Positions 1-8,449 of a DNA stretch of 64,000 bases are shown here, piece after piece. The notes below the pieces were generated by a model. It ran no database searches, was not told the DNA's origin, and saw only the letters and a program-made list of their open reading frames with translations. This DNA comes from JBNARI01 sp049718765 (lineage in GTDB: Bacteria > Bacillota > Sulfobacillia > DUMF01): NCBI GenBank assembly GCA_049718765.1, contig JBNARI010000003.1, positions 1-64,000 on the forward strand, written 5' to 3'. Position numbers and translations under genes: made by a program. Each line of letters starts with the position of its first letter. Positions within the stretch are counted from its first letter, which is position 1.

Positions 1-87
1 TACCTGTAGAGAGTAGCCTCATTACCTACTCAAAAACCGGGGGCTCGTCTTACTGGGCCATGAAAAAGAGCGAAATCAGGAGAATGA

Positions 88-444
88 GCGAGCCATAATC
101 ACAAGAACGAGATAGGAGGCAACAAGGCTGCCTTTGATCAGCAGCCCATAGACGCACTGTGGCTGTGCTGGGCAAATGCAACTGGCTGGCAAACCACCGG
201 CTATCCTGAGTTTTGCCAAATGGCCGTCAAAGCCGCGGAGTGGTTCTTCGGCTACAACGATGTGGGGCTTCCACTATATGATCCAGATACTGGTGCCTGC
301 TGTGACGGGCTTGAGCCTGAGGGGGTAAACCAGAACCGTGGCGCAGAATCAACCCTGTGTGCTTTGTTGACCATCATCAGAATGGAACAGCACGAATTGC
401 AGTTCCGCACGTCGGCGAGTTATAGTAGATATGTCCGAGAATAG
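88..444 (+). pseudogene. C-terminal remnant of a glycosyltransferase-associated helical (glycosidase-like) protein
   Basis: The frame is open from just after a TGA at 85 to the TAG at 442. It reads like the C-terminal end of the helical glycosidase-like proteins that accompany or are fused to glycosyltransferases in many bacteria (recalled pattern FDQQP, WFLGRNDLG, GGC.DGL, GVN.NQGAESTLA). Here FDQQPIDAL, WFFGYNDVGLPLYD, ACCDGLEP and GVNQNRGAESTL appear in that order and spacing. The body of such a protein is absent: this frame has stops at 7 and 85, and no other forward frame continues it. The match starts well upstream of the only ATG (220), so a genuine 74-residue protein from 220 is unlikely. 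It is best read as the tail of a decayed gene. The family assignment is from memory of conserved motifs. Confidence 0.5.
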
Positions 445-470
445 GCTAACAGCTTCGAGGGGGACTTCCG

Positions 471-2861
471 GTGGCTTACAGGTTTGTGAAATGGTTCGAA
501 GAGCTGAACAAGAACGACGTAGGCTTGGCAGGAGGTAAAGGGGCAAACCTGGGGGAACTGTCGCGTGCAGGAATGGCAGTGCCCCCAGGTTTCTGCATAA
601 CCGCAGAAGCGTATAGATGGTTTATCGAGAACTCAGGACTTCAAGGACGGATTACGGAACTCCTTGGTGAGCTCAAGGGGGACCAAGGGCAAGTTCTTGA
701 AACGGTTACCAGGGAGATCAGGGAGCTCATCATGGCAGCAGAAATGCCCCAGGAAATAGCAAGAGAAGTGGTTGAGGCTTACCGCCAATTGAGCAAGGGT
801 ACCCAGGCTTTCGTGGCTGTGAGGAGCTCCGCTACGGCAGAAGACCTTCCAGAAGCCTCCTTTGCTGGTCAGCAGGACACGTACCTCAACGTGGCAGGAG
901 ACGAACAAGTGATCTTCCACGTCAAGAAGTGCTGGGCTTCCCTTTGGAACACACGGGCAACTGCGTACAGGGAAGACCGTGGTTTCGATCACCTTGGAGT
1001 TTACCTTGCCGTTGTGGTTCAGAAAATGGTAGACGCTTACTGTGCAGGAGTGGCTTTCAGCTCCAACCCTGTAAACAGGAATACCCAGGAAATCATGATC
1101 AACGCCAGTTGGGGCCTTGGCGAGGCCGTGGTTTCCGGTCAGGTAACCCCAGACGAATACATAGTGGAAAAGGGCACCTTTAAGCTTAAGGAAGTCATAG
1201 TGAGCGAAAAAAAACTGATGGCAGTTAGACAGTCTGACGGTGGCGTGTCACTAGTGAAGGTGGCTGAACACTTAGGCCCAGAATATGTCACCAAGCAATG
1301 CCTATCCAACGAGCAGATCCTTGAATTGTGCAGACAGGTTGTGTCTGTAGAAACCCACTTCGGGTTCCCTCAGGACATTGAATGGGCTTTTTCGAAGGAA
1401 GACGGGGAATTCTATCTGCTTCAAGCTCGGCCCATCACCACCTTGGGCAAGCAGGCCACCTGCGAACCCCTAGGCGCCACTCCGGTGGGCAGGAGCGCTG
1501 CCAAAGTGCTTGTGAAGGGACTTGGCGCATCTCCAGGTGTGGCCGTGGGCAAAGTGGTAATCGTGAAAAACGTGGGAGAAATAGACCGAGTGAAGCAAGG
1601 GGACGTGCTAGTGGCTATAATGACCAACCCTGATTTCGTGCCAGCCATGCGTAGAGCTGCGGCAATCGTTACAGACGAAGGCGGCCGCACCTGTCACGCT
1701 TCCATAGTGTCCAGGGAGCTTGGCCTGCCGTGCGTGGTCGGGACAAAGAACGCCACCCAAGTGTTGCGGGAAGGCCAAGAAGTGACAGTTGACGCCACCA
1801 GGGGGATAGTTTACGAAGGTCGAGTCCAGCTTGACCAGGGCAGGCAGGACACAGAAGCAGCGCCATCGTTAGGGCAACGTGAGGCCGCGCCAGAGTCACT
1901 TCTTGCTTTCCTTGCGACCTATTTGTCAGAGGTGTACCCGGTCACTGGCACCAAAATCTACATGAATCTGGGCGAACCGGGGCTAGCCCAAAAGTACAAG
2001 CACCTCCCCTTCGACGGCATCGGCCTCATGAGGGTTGAGTTCATCTTTTCCGACGTCATAGGAACCCACCCCATGGCCCTAATTAGGTCAGCACAGGAGC
2101 GCTTCTTTGTGGAAAGCCTTTCTGAAGGGATAGCAACAGTAGCCCAAGCGGTTTACCCAAGGCCAGTTGTGGTGCGATTCAGCGACTTCCGCACCAATGA
2201 GTTCCGGGGGCTCAAGGGTGGAGACGAGGTTGAACCCGTGGAAAACAATCCCATGATCGGTTGGCGGGGAGTCTCCCGGTATATATCCCCACAGTACGAA
2301 GCAGGCTTCCGTCTGGAGTGCAAGGCGATGCGTCGGGTTAGGGAGGAGTTCGGTCTAATAAACGTATGGGCCATGTTGCCCTTCGTCAGGACTACCTGGG
2401 AAACCCAGAAAGTGCTCAACATCATGGTGTCAGAAGGTCTTGTCCCATCCCGAGACTTCAAGATATGGATCATGGCTGAAGTGCCCGCTGTAATCTTCAT
2501 GGCCGACGAGTTTGCCAAGCTCGTCGACGGCTTCAGCATTGGCTCCAACGACCTAACCCAGCTGATCATGGGCGCGGACAGGGACTCGGGCATCCTCAGC
2601 AACATGGGTTACTTCGATGAAAGGGAACCGGCCATCAAACGCGCCATCTCTCACTTGATTGAAGTGGCTCACGCCCATGGCAAGACGGTCTCAATATGCG
2701 GTCAGGGGCCGTCAGTTTACCCCGAATTCACAGAGTTCCTAGTGCGCCAGGGCATAGATAGCGTGAGCGTTAACCCGGACACCGTGGTCCACACCCGCAG
2801 GCTAGTGGCCTCGGTGGAGCGCAGGATCCTCCTGGAGCGAACTAAGAAGCTCGAAGGGTAA
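471..2861 (+). CDS. ppsA: Phosphoenolpyruvate synthase (pyruvate, water dikinase)
   Basis: It converts pyruvate, ATP and water to PEP, AMP and phosphate, the first committed gluconeogenic step when growing on C2/C3 substrates. At 796 residues it matches the usual full length (about 790). In order: an N-terminal ATP-grasp domain (about 1-330, beginning GGKGANLGELS); the swivelling phosphohistidine domain with GGRTCHASIVS, the phosphorylated His being near residue 409; and a C-terminal PEP/pyruvate barrel with GSNDLTQLIMGADRD and SICGQG, whose catalytic Cys is near residue 743. The C-terminal NPDTV motif typical of PpsA rather than PPDK is present. The GTG start at 471 follows GAGGGGG at 457-463 with 7-base spacing. 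The stop lies 6 bases before the next gene, so the M55 peptidase is probably cotranscribed. Confidence 0.96.
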   Translation: MAYRFVKWFEELNKNDVGLAGGKGANLGELSRAGMAVPPGFCITAEAYRWFIENSGLQGRITELLGELKGDQGQVLETVTREIRELIMAAEMPQEIAREVVEAYRQLSKGTQAFVAVRSSATAEDLPEASFAGQQDTYLNVAGDEQVIFHVKKCWASLWNTRATAYREDRGFDHLGVYLAVVVQKMVDAYCAGVAFSSNPVNRNTQEIMINASWGLGEAVVSGQVTPDEYIVEKGTFKLKEVIVSEKKLMAVRQSDGGVSLVKVAEHLGPEYVTKQCLSNEQILELCRQVVSVETHFGFPQDIEWAFSKEDGEFYLLQARPITTLGKQATCEPLGATPVGRSAAKVLVKGLGASPGVAVGKVVIVKNVGEIDRVKQGDVLVAIMTNPDFVPAMRRAAAIVTDEGGRTCHASIVSRELGLPCVVGTKNATQVLREGQEVTVDATRGIVYEGRVQLDQGRQDTEAAPSLGQREAAPESLLAFLATYLSEVYPVTGTKIYMNLGEPGLAQKYKHLPFDGIGLMRVEFIFSDVIGTHPMALIRSAQERFFVESLSEGIATVAQAVYPRPVVVRFSDFRTNEFRGLKGGDEVEPVENNPMIGWRGVSRYISPQYEAGFRLECKAMRRVREEFGLINVWAMLPFVRTTWETQKVLNIMVSEGLVPSRDFKIWIMAEVPAVIFMADEFAKLVDGFSIGSNDLTQLIMGADRDSGILSNMGYFDEREPAIKRAISHLIEVAHAHGKTVSICGQGPSVYPEFTEFLVRQGIDSVSVNPDTVVHTRRLVASVERRILLERTKKLEG

Positions 2862-2867
2862 GGGCTG

Positions 2868-3734
2868 GTGTGGATGAACGGAATAAGGGTATACCTTTCG
2901 GTGGACATGGAGGGCGTTGCAGGGGTGGTGTCGTGGCACCAAACGGGCAAGGAAGGTGCAGGCGATTACGACAAGGCTCGCAAATTGATGACTGCCGAAG
3001 TCAACGCCGCCGTTGAAGGCATCCTGCAAGCCGTGGGAGATGGGCTTCCATGCGAGGTCATCGTGAACGATGCCCATGGGAGGATGACCAACCTCCTTGC
3101 TGATGAACTCCATCCCAAATCTTTGCTGCTTACCGGGGCACCAAAGTTGCTGAGCATGATGCACGGCATAGACTCGTCCTTTTGGGGCGCAGTGTTCGTG
3201 GGTTACCACTCGATGCTACGCAGCTCAGGAGTGCTTGCTCACAGCTACTTCCCAGGCGTGGTTGAAATGAAGCTCAACGGATTGCCAATTGGCGAGTTTG
3301 CGCTCAACGCGTACACAGCAGGTTACTTCGGCGTTCCAGTGGTTGCAGTGACAGGTGACGATGTAGTGGCCCAGGAAGCCAGCACGCTCATACCCAATAT
3401 CGAGGCAATTCAGGTAAAGTGGGCCGCGGGGAGGATGGCAGCAATATGTCTTCCTCCCCAAGAGGCCAGAAGGCGAATAGCACAAGGTGTGCAGAAAGCT
3501 GTTTTGCGCCAACTTAGAGAAAGCACAGTAAAGCCCCTTTCTCCGCCAAGCCACAGCACCTTCGAGCTTACCTTTGCGAACCCCGCCATGGCTGACGGGG
3601 CATCTCTCCTCCCTGGAGCCCAGCGCCTGGACCCGTTGACCGTGGCGTACCGCAGTAATGACTACCTGAAAGCTGTGAGGGCCGCAAGGGTAATGATGGC
3701 GCTCGCGTCATCGATGCCAGCAGACCCGTATTGA
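2868..3734 (+). CDS. M55 family D-aminopeptidase (DppA-like)
   Basis: A zinc-dependent peptidase of the DppA family, which in Bacillus releases D-amino acids from short D-peptides, probably cytoplasmic. The 288 residues cover the whole family. The N-terminal SVDMEGVAG carries the metal-binding Asp and Glu, NDAHGRM and GYHSM carry conserved His residues, and GEFALNAYTAGYFGVP and TGDD follow as in other M55 members. No signal peptide is visible. The start is ambiguous: GTG 2868 or ATG 2874; neither has a clear ribosome site because the gene begins 6 bases after ppsA. The next gene starts 13 bases after its stop, so these form a short operon. The substrate cannot be told from sequence. Confidence 0.9.
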   Translation: MWMNGIRVYLSVDMEGVAGVVSWHQTGKEGAGDYDKARKLMTAEVNAAVEGILQAVGDGLPCEVIVNDAHGRMTNLLADELHPKSLLLTGAPKLLSMMHGIDSSFWGAVFVGYHSMLRSSGVLAHSYFPGVVEMKLNGLPIGEFALNAYTAGYFGVPVVAVTGDDVVAQEASTLIPNIEAIQVKWAAGRMAAICLPPQEARRRIAQGVQKAVLRQLRESTVKPLSPPSHSTFELTFANPAMADGASLLPGAQRLDPLTVAYRSNDYLKAVRAARVMMALASSMPADPY

Positions 3735-3747
3735 GGGGGTGCAACCA

Positions 3748-4212
3748 ATGTCAGCCGATCCAAGAGTTGATCGCACTGTGACACTGGCAGTGGACTATCA
3801 TTCACAGGGTTTCAACTGTGCGGAAGCCGTGCTGAAAGCCTTGGTTGAGGAGTTCAAACTGCCAGGGGGCAACGTGCCTTCCGTGGCTACGGGCTTCGGA
3901 GGCGGCGTAGGCAGAAGCGGCGGCATCTGCGGCGCCCTCACTGGAGCAGTAATGGCCCTTGGCATCAAGCTGTGCAGGAAATACGCTGAGGAATCCCACC
4001 TGAAGTCTCAGGCCAACGACGGAGCTTTGAAGCTTGTCAGGGGCTTCGAGCAGCAAATGGGCAGCACGTTGTGCCGGGACATCACTGGCTACGTGCTTTG
4101 CATACCGGAGCAAATGGAGCGTTGGAAGCAGGAAAGGATTAGCGAAACCCGATGCCGCAAAGCCATTGAAGTGGCAGTCACGCTGGCATCGGGTCTCTTG
4201 TCTCAAACTTGA
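3748..4212 (+). CDS. C_GCAxxG_C_C family protein (putative redox/metal-binding)
   Basis: Matches the anaerobe-enriched family named for its cysteine pattern: an early Cys (GFNCAEAV), then GGICGALTGAVMALG (the GCAxxG-like box) and later single cysteines (STLCRDITGY, VLCIPEQ). Function is unestablished; redox or metal binding is inferred from the invariant cysteines. ATG 3748 is preferred over the in-frame GTG at 3739 because GAGGGGG at 3733-3739 sits 8 bases upstream of the ATG and includes the first base of that GTG. The gene ends 10 bases into the convergent OsmC gene. A second, diverged member of the same family lies at 62029-62556. Confidence 0.85.
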   Translation: MSADPRVDRTVTLAVDYHSQGFNCAEAVLKALVEEFKLPGGNVPSVATGFGGGVGRSGGICGALTGAVMALGIKLCRKYAEESHLKSQANDGALKLVRGFEQQMGSTLCRDITGYVLCIPEQMERWKQERISETRCRKAIEVAVTLASGLLSQT

Positions 4213-4640
4213 TACTCCTGGCCGTTCAGTGAAAACGAGTACTCCAGGCGGGCAACCTTGTTTATGGTGTTGCCCACGGAGCAATATTTGTCCCTGGATA
4301 GCTCGAGCGCTCTCTTTACTTGTTCTGGTGTGACGTTTTTTGCTTGAATGTCAAAATGGATTCTTATGTTGGTGAACACTCTTGGATGGTCCTGCGCCCT
4401 GTCACCTTCAATGGAAATCTTCATGCTTTCCACTTCCGCCCTTTGCTTCTGCATAATAGAAATGGCGTCAATACCAGTGCAACCACCCACCGCCACCAGC
4501 AACAGTTGCATTGGCTTGAACTGAGGAGCTGACTCCTCCAGGCCAGGTGAGCCACCCACCTTGATGACTGCTCCTGCCTGATTGACAGCGCTGAACCCCT
4601 CCTTGGGATTCCACTCAACCTTGACCGCTATGTCAGCCAC
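4203..4640 (-). CDS. OsmC/Ohr-family protein
   Basis: OsmC-like proteins are small cytoplasmic thiol peroxidases acting on organic hydroperoxides. The core GGCTGIDAISIMQKQ carries the first conserved Cys and DKYCSVGNTI the second, in the usual order; the fold-typical RIHFDIQAKN strand lies between them. Length is about 145 residues, normal for the family. The GTG start at 4640 is chosen because AGGGGAGG lies 7-8 bases upstream; the longer frame from 4661 would put the start before that ribosome site. The 3' end overlaps the convergent C_GCAxxG gene by 10 bases. Many clostridial members of this subgroup are annotated only as OsmC family, so the substrate is open. Confidence 0.87.
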   Translation of the reverse strand: MADIAVKVEWNPKEGFSAVNQAGAVIKVGGSPGLEESAPQFKPMQLLLVAVGGCTGIDAISIMQKQRAEVESMKISIEGDRAQDHPRVFTNIRIHFDIQAKNVTPEQVKRALELSRDKYCSVGNTINKVARLEYSFSLNGQEYQV

Positions 4641-4683
4641 TGTCCAACCCTCCCCTAACAATAGGTGTCATTTTTGTTCGCCC

Positions 4684-5316
4684 TCATTTGAGGTAATAAG
4701 CCACCTGGTGTAAATCCAAGCTCACATCCACACTGTGGAGTTTTACGTGCTCTGGCACCTTGAGCCTGGTAGGCGCATAGTTCAACACCGCCTTTACCCC
4801 AGCCTGGACTATCAGGTCCAGCACTTGTTGGGCGGCCTCTGCAGGCACAGTTATTATGGCTACATCTACCCCACGTTCCCGAGTAACAGCTGGCAGTACG
4901 TCCACAGGCAGGATCTCCACACCCTCAATGGATGTACCGATCTTCGCTGGATCCGAGTCAAACAGTGCCACTATCTTAAATGGGTACTCTTTCTCTGTGT
5001 TGAATCGCTTGAGGTTATATCTTGTTAGCGCTCTACCCAGCTCACCTACCCCTACTATGCCAACCCTGATAGTCCTATCGGCGTTCAGGATCCTCTTGAG
5101 TTCAGCCTTCAGGCTCCTGCAATGGTAGCCCACCCCTGGCTTTCCAAACTGGCCAAACATGGCCAAGTCCTTGCGCACCTGCGCCGGAGTGACTCCAGCG
5201 CGGTCCCCAAGCTCTTGAGAGGAGATGTACCTGTCACTCTCAGGCTCGATATTGCTCAGTATTCTCAGGTAGACTGCAAGTCGCCTTATCACTACGTTTG
5301 GGATTCTTACCTCCAC
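4684..5316 (-). CDS. rex: Redox-sensing transcriptional repressor Rex
   Basis: Rex binds NADH or NAD+ and represses fermentative and hydrogenase genes when NADH is low. The N-terminal winged helix has the family signature (IPNVVIRRLAVYLR, then SSQELGDRAGVTPAQVRKDL and FGKPGVGY). A Rossmann domain follows with VGIVGVGELGRAL, and the domain-swapped C-terminal helix ends HQVAYYLK. Full length, about 210 residues. GTG 5316 is preferred because GGGAGGGG lies 5 bases upstream and the conserved IPNVVIRRL begins four residues later; GTG 5331 is possible. Its first 77 bases lie inside the 3' end of the upstream Gx-transporter gene in another frame. The hydrogenase operon in this window is an obvious candidate target, but I found no convincing Rex operator. 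Confidence 0.95.
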   Translation of the reverse strand: MEVRIPNVVIRRLAVYLRILSNIEPESDRYISSQELGDRAGVTPAQVRKDLAMFGQFGKPGVGYHCRSLKAELKRILNADRTIRVGIVGVGELGRALTRYNLKRFNTEKEYPFKIVALFDSDPAKIGTSIEGVEILPVDVLPAVTRERGVDVAIITVPAEAAQQVLDLIVQAGVKAVLNYAPTRLKVPEHVKLHSVDVSLDLHQVAYYLK

Positions 5317-5848
5317 CGATACCCCTCCCACTTTCCTTCAATGCGAGTCCAAGTTTCTCGGCAACAAGACCGTTAAATACCCCAGCAGGCACCGCATACA
5401 GGAGCAAGTAGGGCAAGTATGCCAACAAGTGTGGCTCCTGCGTGATTGCTATCGCAGCGGCAAGCTGCGTCAGGTTATGGGTAACAGCCCCACAAACGCT
5501 CACCCCAGCCATACCTAGCCCCAACTGCAGCCGCATCACAGTCCACATCACAACAGTGCTGGCCACTGCTCCTGAAAAGCTAAGGAAAAAGGCAAATGTG
5601 AGAAAAGTTCCGGCGATCAGGCTGCCGAGGAAGGTACGCACCAGGTTTACTATAAGAGCATCCCTGAAAGAAAAACAGCTCAAAGCCGCAAGGGCCATTG
5701 CGTTGGCTAGGCCAAGTTTTGCCCCTGGCAAGCTAAGTGGCACAGGTATGCGATCTTCCACAGCGTGCACCGCTATAGCCATCCCAGCCAGCAATGCCAG
5801 CTCTACCATCCTCTTAGTGCTTATTCTGCCAGCTCCCACAGCACTCAT
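5240..5848 (-). CDS. Gx-transporter family membrane protein (annotated elsewhere as heptaprenyl diphosphate synthase component I)
   Basis: A hydrophobic protein of about 202 residues with five to six predicted membrane spans. It has the family-typical start ISTKRMVELALLAGMAIAVH, then LPGAKLGLANAMALAAL and FRDALIVNLVRTFLGSL. This family is usually annotated Gx transporter or HepT component I; its role is not established and transport is inferred. ATG 5848 is chosen because it overlaps the stop of the upstream NusG-II gene as ATGA and the conserved part begins directly after it. The extended frame to 5935 is a shadow. Its charged C-terminal tail of about 25 residues is encoded in the region that also encodes the start of rex. 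Confidence 0.8.
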   Translation of the reverse strand: MSAVGAGRISTKRMVELALLAGMAIAVHAVEDRIPVPLSLPGAKLGLANAMALAALSCFSFRDALIVNLVRTFLGSLIAGTFLTFAFFLSFSGAVASTVVMWTVMRLQLGLGMAGVSVCGAVTHNLTQLAAAIAITQEPHLLAYLPYLLLYAVPAGVFNGLVAEKLGLALKESGRGIGGGKNPKRSDKATCSLPENTEQYRA

Positions 5849-6216
5849 TGCACTTCTACAATTGTGGCGAAAACCCTGTTGGGCATACAAACAATTGTCT
5901 CCCCTGGAAGGGAAATAGTCCCCATGGAAATGCAAATCTTGTCAGGGCAATCGGAGTAAACCATCCTCACTCCCGTCTTGCTCACTTCCAACACGCTCTT
6001 GCCCACAGGTCCAACGAACTCAAGCAATGCAGGTTCACTATACGACGACAGACGGTAAGGACCGTACTCTCCCGTGGAGGTCTTAACTACAAGAGCCACC
6101 TGTGGCCCTGGCCGACCGCGGAGGGTCACCACTGCCCCAATCCCTACCAAGGCCACAATCAGGGTAACAAGAATCAAACGCTTGTCAGCACTGGTCAGTC
6201 TGAACAAGCACAGCAT
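5845..6216 (-). CDS. NusG domain II-containing membrane-anchored protein
   Basis: A protein of about 123 residues with one N-terminal membrane span (RLILVTLIVALVGIGAVV) followed by an extracytoplasmic NusG-II domain. The diagnostic end is present: SDCPDKICISMG, then PGETIVCMPNRV, with the paired cysteines typical of this family. Function is unknown; in many Firmicutes such genes stand next to Gx-transporter genes, as here, where the two overlap by ATGA. The start is uncertain: GTG 6219, ATG 6216 or a TTG a few codons later. The ribosome site AGGAAAGG lies very close to the ATG. The beginning overlaps the end of the MOSC gene by about 30 bases. Confidence 0.8.
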   Translation of the reverse strand: MLCLFRLTSADKRLILVTLIVALVGIGAVVTLRGRPGPQVALVVKTSTGEYGPYRLSSYSEPALLEFVGPVGKSVLEVSKTGVRMVYSDCPDKICISMGTISLPGETIVCMPNRVFATIVEVQ

Positions 6217-6628
6217 CACCTTTCCTAATCATGCCACCCTTGAGCACCCTAGCAAAAATCCCTTTCCGAGGCATTATGCAGTCCCCGGTCAGCTTGAACA
6301 CCGCGCATCCGGAGTGGCATTCTTTCCCAATTTGCGTTACCTCGAGCTCCACCCGGCCAATTGTCACCCGCATGCCAGGTTTCAGCGCCGAAAGATCCAG
6401 CCCTTCCACCGTCACGTTTTCAGCGAAGTCACCAGGCCCAACTTTGAAGCCCTTGCTACGCATTAGCTCAATGTCCTCCAGAGCAAGCAAGCTCACTTGC
6501 CTGTGCCAGCCGCCAGCATGAGCGTCCCCTTGGAGCCCAAAGCCTTCTATTGCCATTGCCTCGCCTACGTCGCGCTTGGGCTCGCCCTTTTTCGCTGAAA
6601 TGCATACGGCCACAACCTTGCCAACCAT
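6185..6628 (-). CDS. MOSC domain protein
   Basis: MOSC domains handle molybdenum-cofactor sulfuration or related sulfur transfer; many stand-alone members are of unknown role. The domain core is clear: GLQGDAHAGGWHRQVSLL, then AENVTVEGLDLS, GRVELEVTQIGKECHSGC with the conserved Cys, and MPRKGIFARVL. Length is about 147 residues, typical for stand-alone MOSC proteins. ATG 6628 is chosen because GGGAAGGGG stands just upstream; the frame extends open to 6652. The gene is the first of a minus-strand run MOSC - NusG-II - Gx - rex with successive overlaps, which suggests one transcript linking redox sensing with these genes. No molybdoenzyme is seen in the window. Confidence 0.85.
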   Translation of the reverse strand: MVGKVVAVCISAKKGEPKRDVGEAMAIEGFGLQGDAHAGGWHRQVSLLALEDIELMRSKGFKVGPGDFAENVTVEGLDLSALKPGMRVTIGRVELEVTQIGKECHSGCAVFKLTGDCIMPRKGIFARVLKGGMIRKGDAVLVQTDQC

Positions 6629-6702
6629 TGCAATCCCCTTCCCCACTGGCATATGCAGGAGTATACTGGAAAAAACTAAGATTGTCGGAGGTGTTTCCTA
6701 AC

Positions 6703-6891
6703 ATGCCTCATGCAAGCGTAGACAAAGACCTCTGCATTGGTTGCAACCTGTGCGTTCAGATCTGCCCATCGGTGTTCACCATGGGGTCCGACGACAAGGC
6801 CGAAGTGCTACCCGACGCTGATCCATCCCAACCTTGCGCAAAGGAAGCAGAGCAGTCCTGCCCCAGCGCAGCCATAAAAGTCGAGCCGTGA
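6703..6891 (+). CDS. Small single-cluster ferredoxin
   Basis: A 62-residue electron carrier. The pattern CIGCNLCVQICP near the N-terminus with a remote SCPSAAI is that of monocluster [4Fe-4S] ferredoxins of the Thermotoga/Desulfovibrio type; the additional Cys in QPCAKEAEQ may form the disulfide seen in some of these. ATG 6703 follows CGGAGGTG at 6686-6693. A longer frame from 6550 exists but is only the reverse shadow of the MOSC gene. It stands alone between divergent MOSC and convergent lgt genes. A role as carrier for the hydrogenase at 17-27 kb is plausible but is inference. Confidence 0.9.
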   Translation: MPHASVDKDLCIGCNLCVQICPSVFTMGSDDKAEVLPDADPSQPCAKEAEQSCPSAAIKVEP

Positions 6892-6895
6892 CCTT

Positions 6896-7714
6896 TCATT
6901 TGTCATGATTGCAGGGCTCGCAATCAGGCGAGCCCGTTCCGTTTCCATCCAGCGTCTCGCTAACGGTAACTTCACGTTGGGCCACTGACCCTCGGTTGGC
7001 AGCAATAAAAGCCACAGCTACTGCAGCAATAGCTATACTGCCAACTTGTGCCTGGCTGAACCCAAAGGCAAGATCCTTAGCAGAATCCCTAAAGAACTCT
7101 ACTGTGAATCTTATGGCCGAGTACCCCGTGAGGTAGATGGCAAACAGCACGCCTGGCTTAAACTTCCTTACTCTTAGCCGCCAGAGCACCAAGAACAGTC
7201 CCAGATCCAGCGCCGACTCGTACAGCTGGACCGGGTGCCTCAGCCCAGGGGCAAACCGAGTGAGCACACCCCAAGCACCACCGGTTAGCACACCATAGCA
7301 GCACCCGTTGAAAAAGCAACCCCAACGACCAATGGCTTGCGCAAGGGGCAATGGAGCCGCCACTATGTCCAGAAGTTGCTTGGTAGAAATCTTCATTCGC
7401 CGGCTGCTAACCAGGGCGGCAATGACTCCACCTAGAATGGCACCATGGATTGTCATTCCCCCTGAGCGGGTATTCAGGATTGACACAGGATCACCCGCAA
7501 ACTGGGACCAGTTAAGCACCACATATAGCCCCCTGGAAAAAACAGCGCCAAGAACAAAAGCAACTATGAAGAACGAATACATGTGGTCAGGGTTAATTCC
7601 CCTTCGTTCTGCTTCCTTGGCAGCAAGCATGCTGGCCACTACAAACGCTGTACCGACCAAAAGGCCGTAAGTATAAAACTCTACGGGCCCTATCCTGAAA
7701 AGTACTGGATACAC
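6896..7714 (-). CDS. lgt: Prolipoprotein diacylglyceryl transferase
   Basis: An integral membrane enzyme that transfers diacylglycerol from phosphatidylglycerol to the lipobox Cys of prolipoproteins. The family signature GRWGCFFNGCCYG is present (here at about residue 145), with DHMYSFF and GGMTIHGAILGG before it and HPVQLYES after it, all in order across 272 residues with about seven spans. GTG 7714 follows GGGGGA with normal spacing. The window encodes at least two lipoprotein substrates (LivK, lipobox LAGC; the DUF3048 protein, VAGC). The C-terminal tail after the last span is hydrophilic and long, ending in a Cys pair, which is a little unusual. Confidence 0.95.
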   Translation of the reverse strand: MYPVLFRIGPVEFYTYGLLVGTAFVVASMLAAKEAERRGINPDHMYSFFIVAFVLGAVFSRGLYVVLNWSQFAGDPVSILNTRSGGMTIHGAILGGVIAALVSSRRMKISTKQLLDIVAAPLPLAQAIGRWGCFFNGCCYGVLTGGAWGVLTRFAPGLRHPVQLYESALDLGLFLVLWRLRVRKFKPGVLFAIYLTGYSAIRFTVEFFRDSAKDLAFGFSQAQVGSIAIAAVAVAFIAANRGSVAQREVTVSETLDGNGTGSPDCEPCNHDK

Positions 7715-7859
7715 TCAATCACTCCCCCTGAAATGAAGCCCACTGCTCAATTATAGCCCACTGCACTGGGCTTTCGCAAAACAGAGGAGCCAGAATCAAT
7801 AATGACCAGGTGTGTAGAAGAGCGCCAGGTAGGGCAACATACACCCGAGGTGATTTTCT

Positions 7860-8279
7860 GTGACTCACAAGGCTCTCACTGTGGCCATACTGGTAATAGG
7901 AATTCTGGTTGGCGGTATTGCGGTGGTAATTGGCTCAGAGTACCTTGTGTCACCCAGTCAGCCGGTGCCAATAATGGAAGAACGCTATCCGCTGCCAACC
8001 TACGATGACGTCCGGGAATGCGTGCGCGAATACCTGAAGTCTGAAGAAGGTAAATCACTAATAGCTTCTGCAGTTCAAGAAGCCACCCGCGCCCAGCTAG
8101 CTAGCATACTCGCCTCAGGGGAGTTTAAGGCAGCCCTAAGCAACTTACTCTCAGCTGACCAGATCCGATCCCTCTTTCAGTCAGCACTGCCAGGAATACT
8201 ATCGTCCCAGGCCTTTCAAACCGAGCTAAAGTCTCAGCTCGAGTCCGCACTAAAGCAAGCTCAACCAAACAAGCGGTAG
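7860..8279 (+). CDS. Membrane-anchored hypothetical protein
   Basis: A 139-residue protein I do not recognise. A single N-terminal hydrophobic segment (ALTVAILVIGILVGGIAVV) acts as a signal anchor, followed by an extracytoplasmic, Ala/Ser/Gln-rich amphipathic region with repeated short motifs of the FKAALSNLLS, FQSALPGILS and FQTELKSQLESAL type. These look like tandem helical segments. The GTG start at 7860 has CGAGGTGA upstream with about 6-base spacing. It is flanked by lgt (divergent) and a Nudix gene. Nothing in the context indicates function. Confidence 0.7.
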   Translation: MTHKALTVAILVIGILVGGIAVVIGSEYLVSPSQPVPIMEERYPLPTYDDVRECVREYLKSEEGKSLIASAVQEATRAQLASILASGEFKAALSNLLSADQIRSLFQSALPGILSSQAFQTELKSQLESALKQAQPNKR

Positions 8280-8449
8280 ATTGCGGGAAATCCTTTGGAG
8301 CCCGTCAGATCCAGCCGGGCAAGCCTCGGGGTTTCGTAACCGCCAGGCTTCACTTGCTCGTACCGAATCCCCGTGCTTGGAAGGTAGCCGCGCTTGAACT
8401 GCCCACATACACCGTGTAGAATTCAAGAGGTCTTACAATTGAATTGTTT

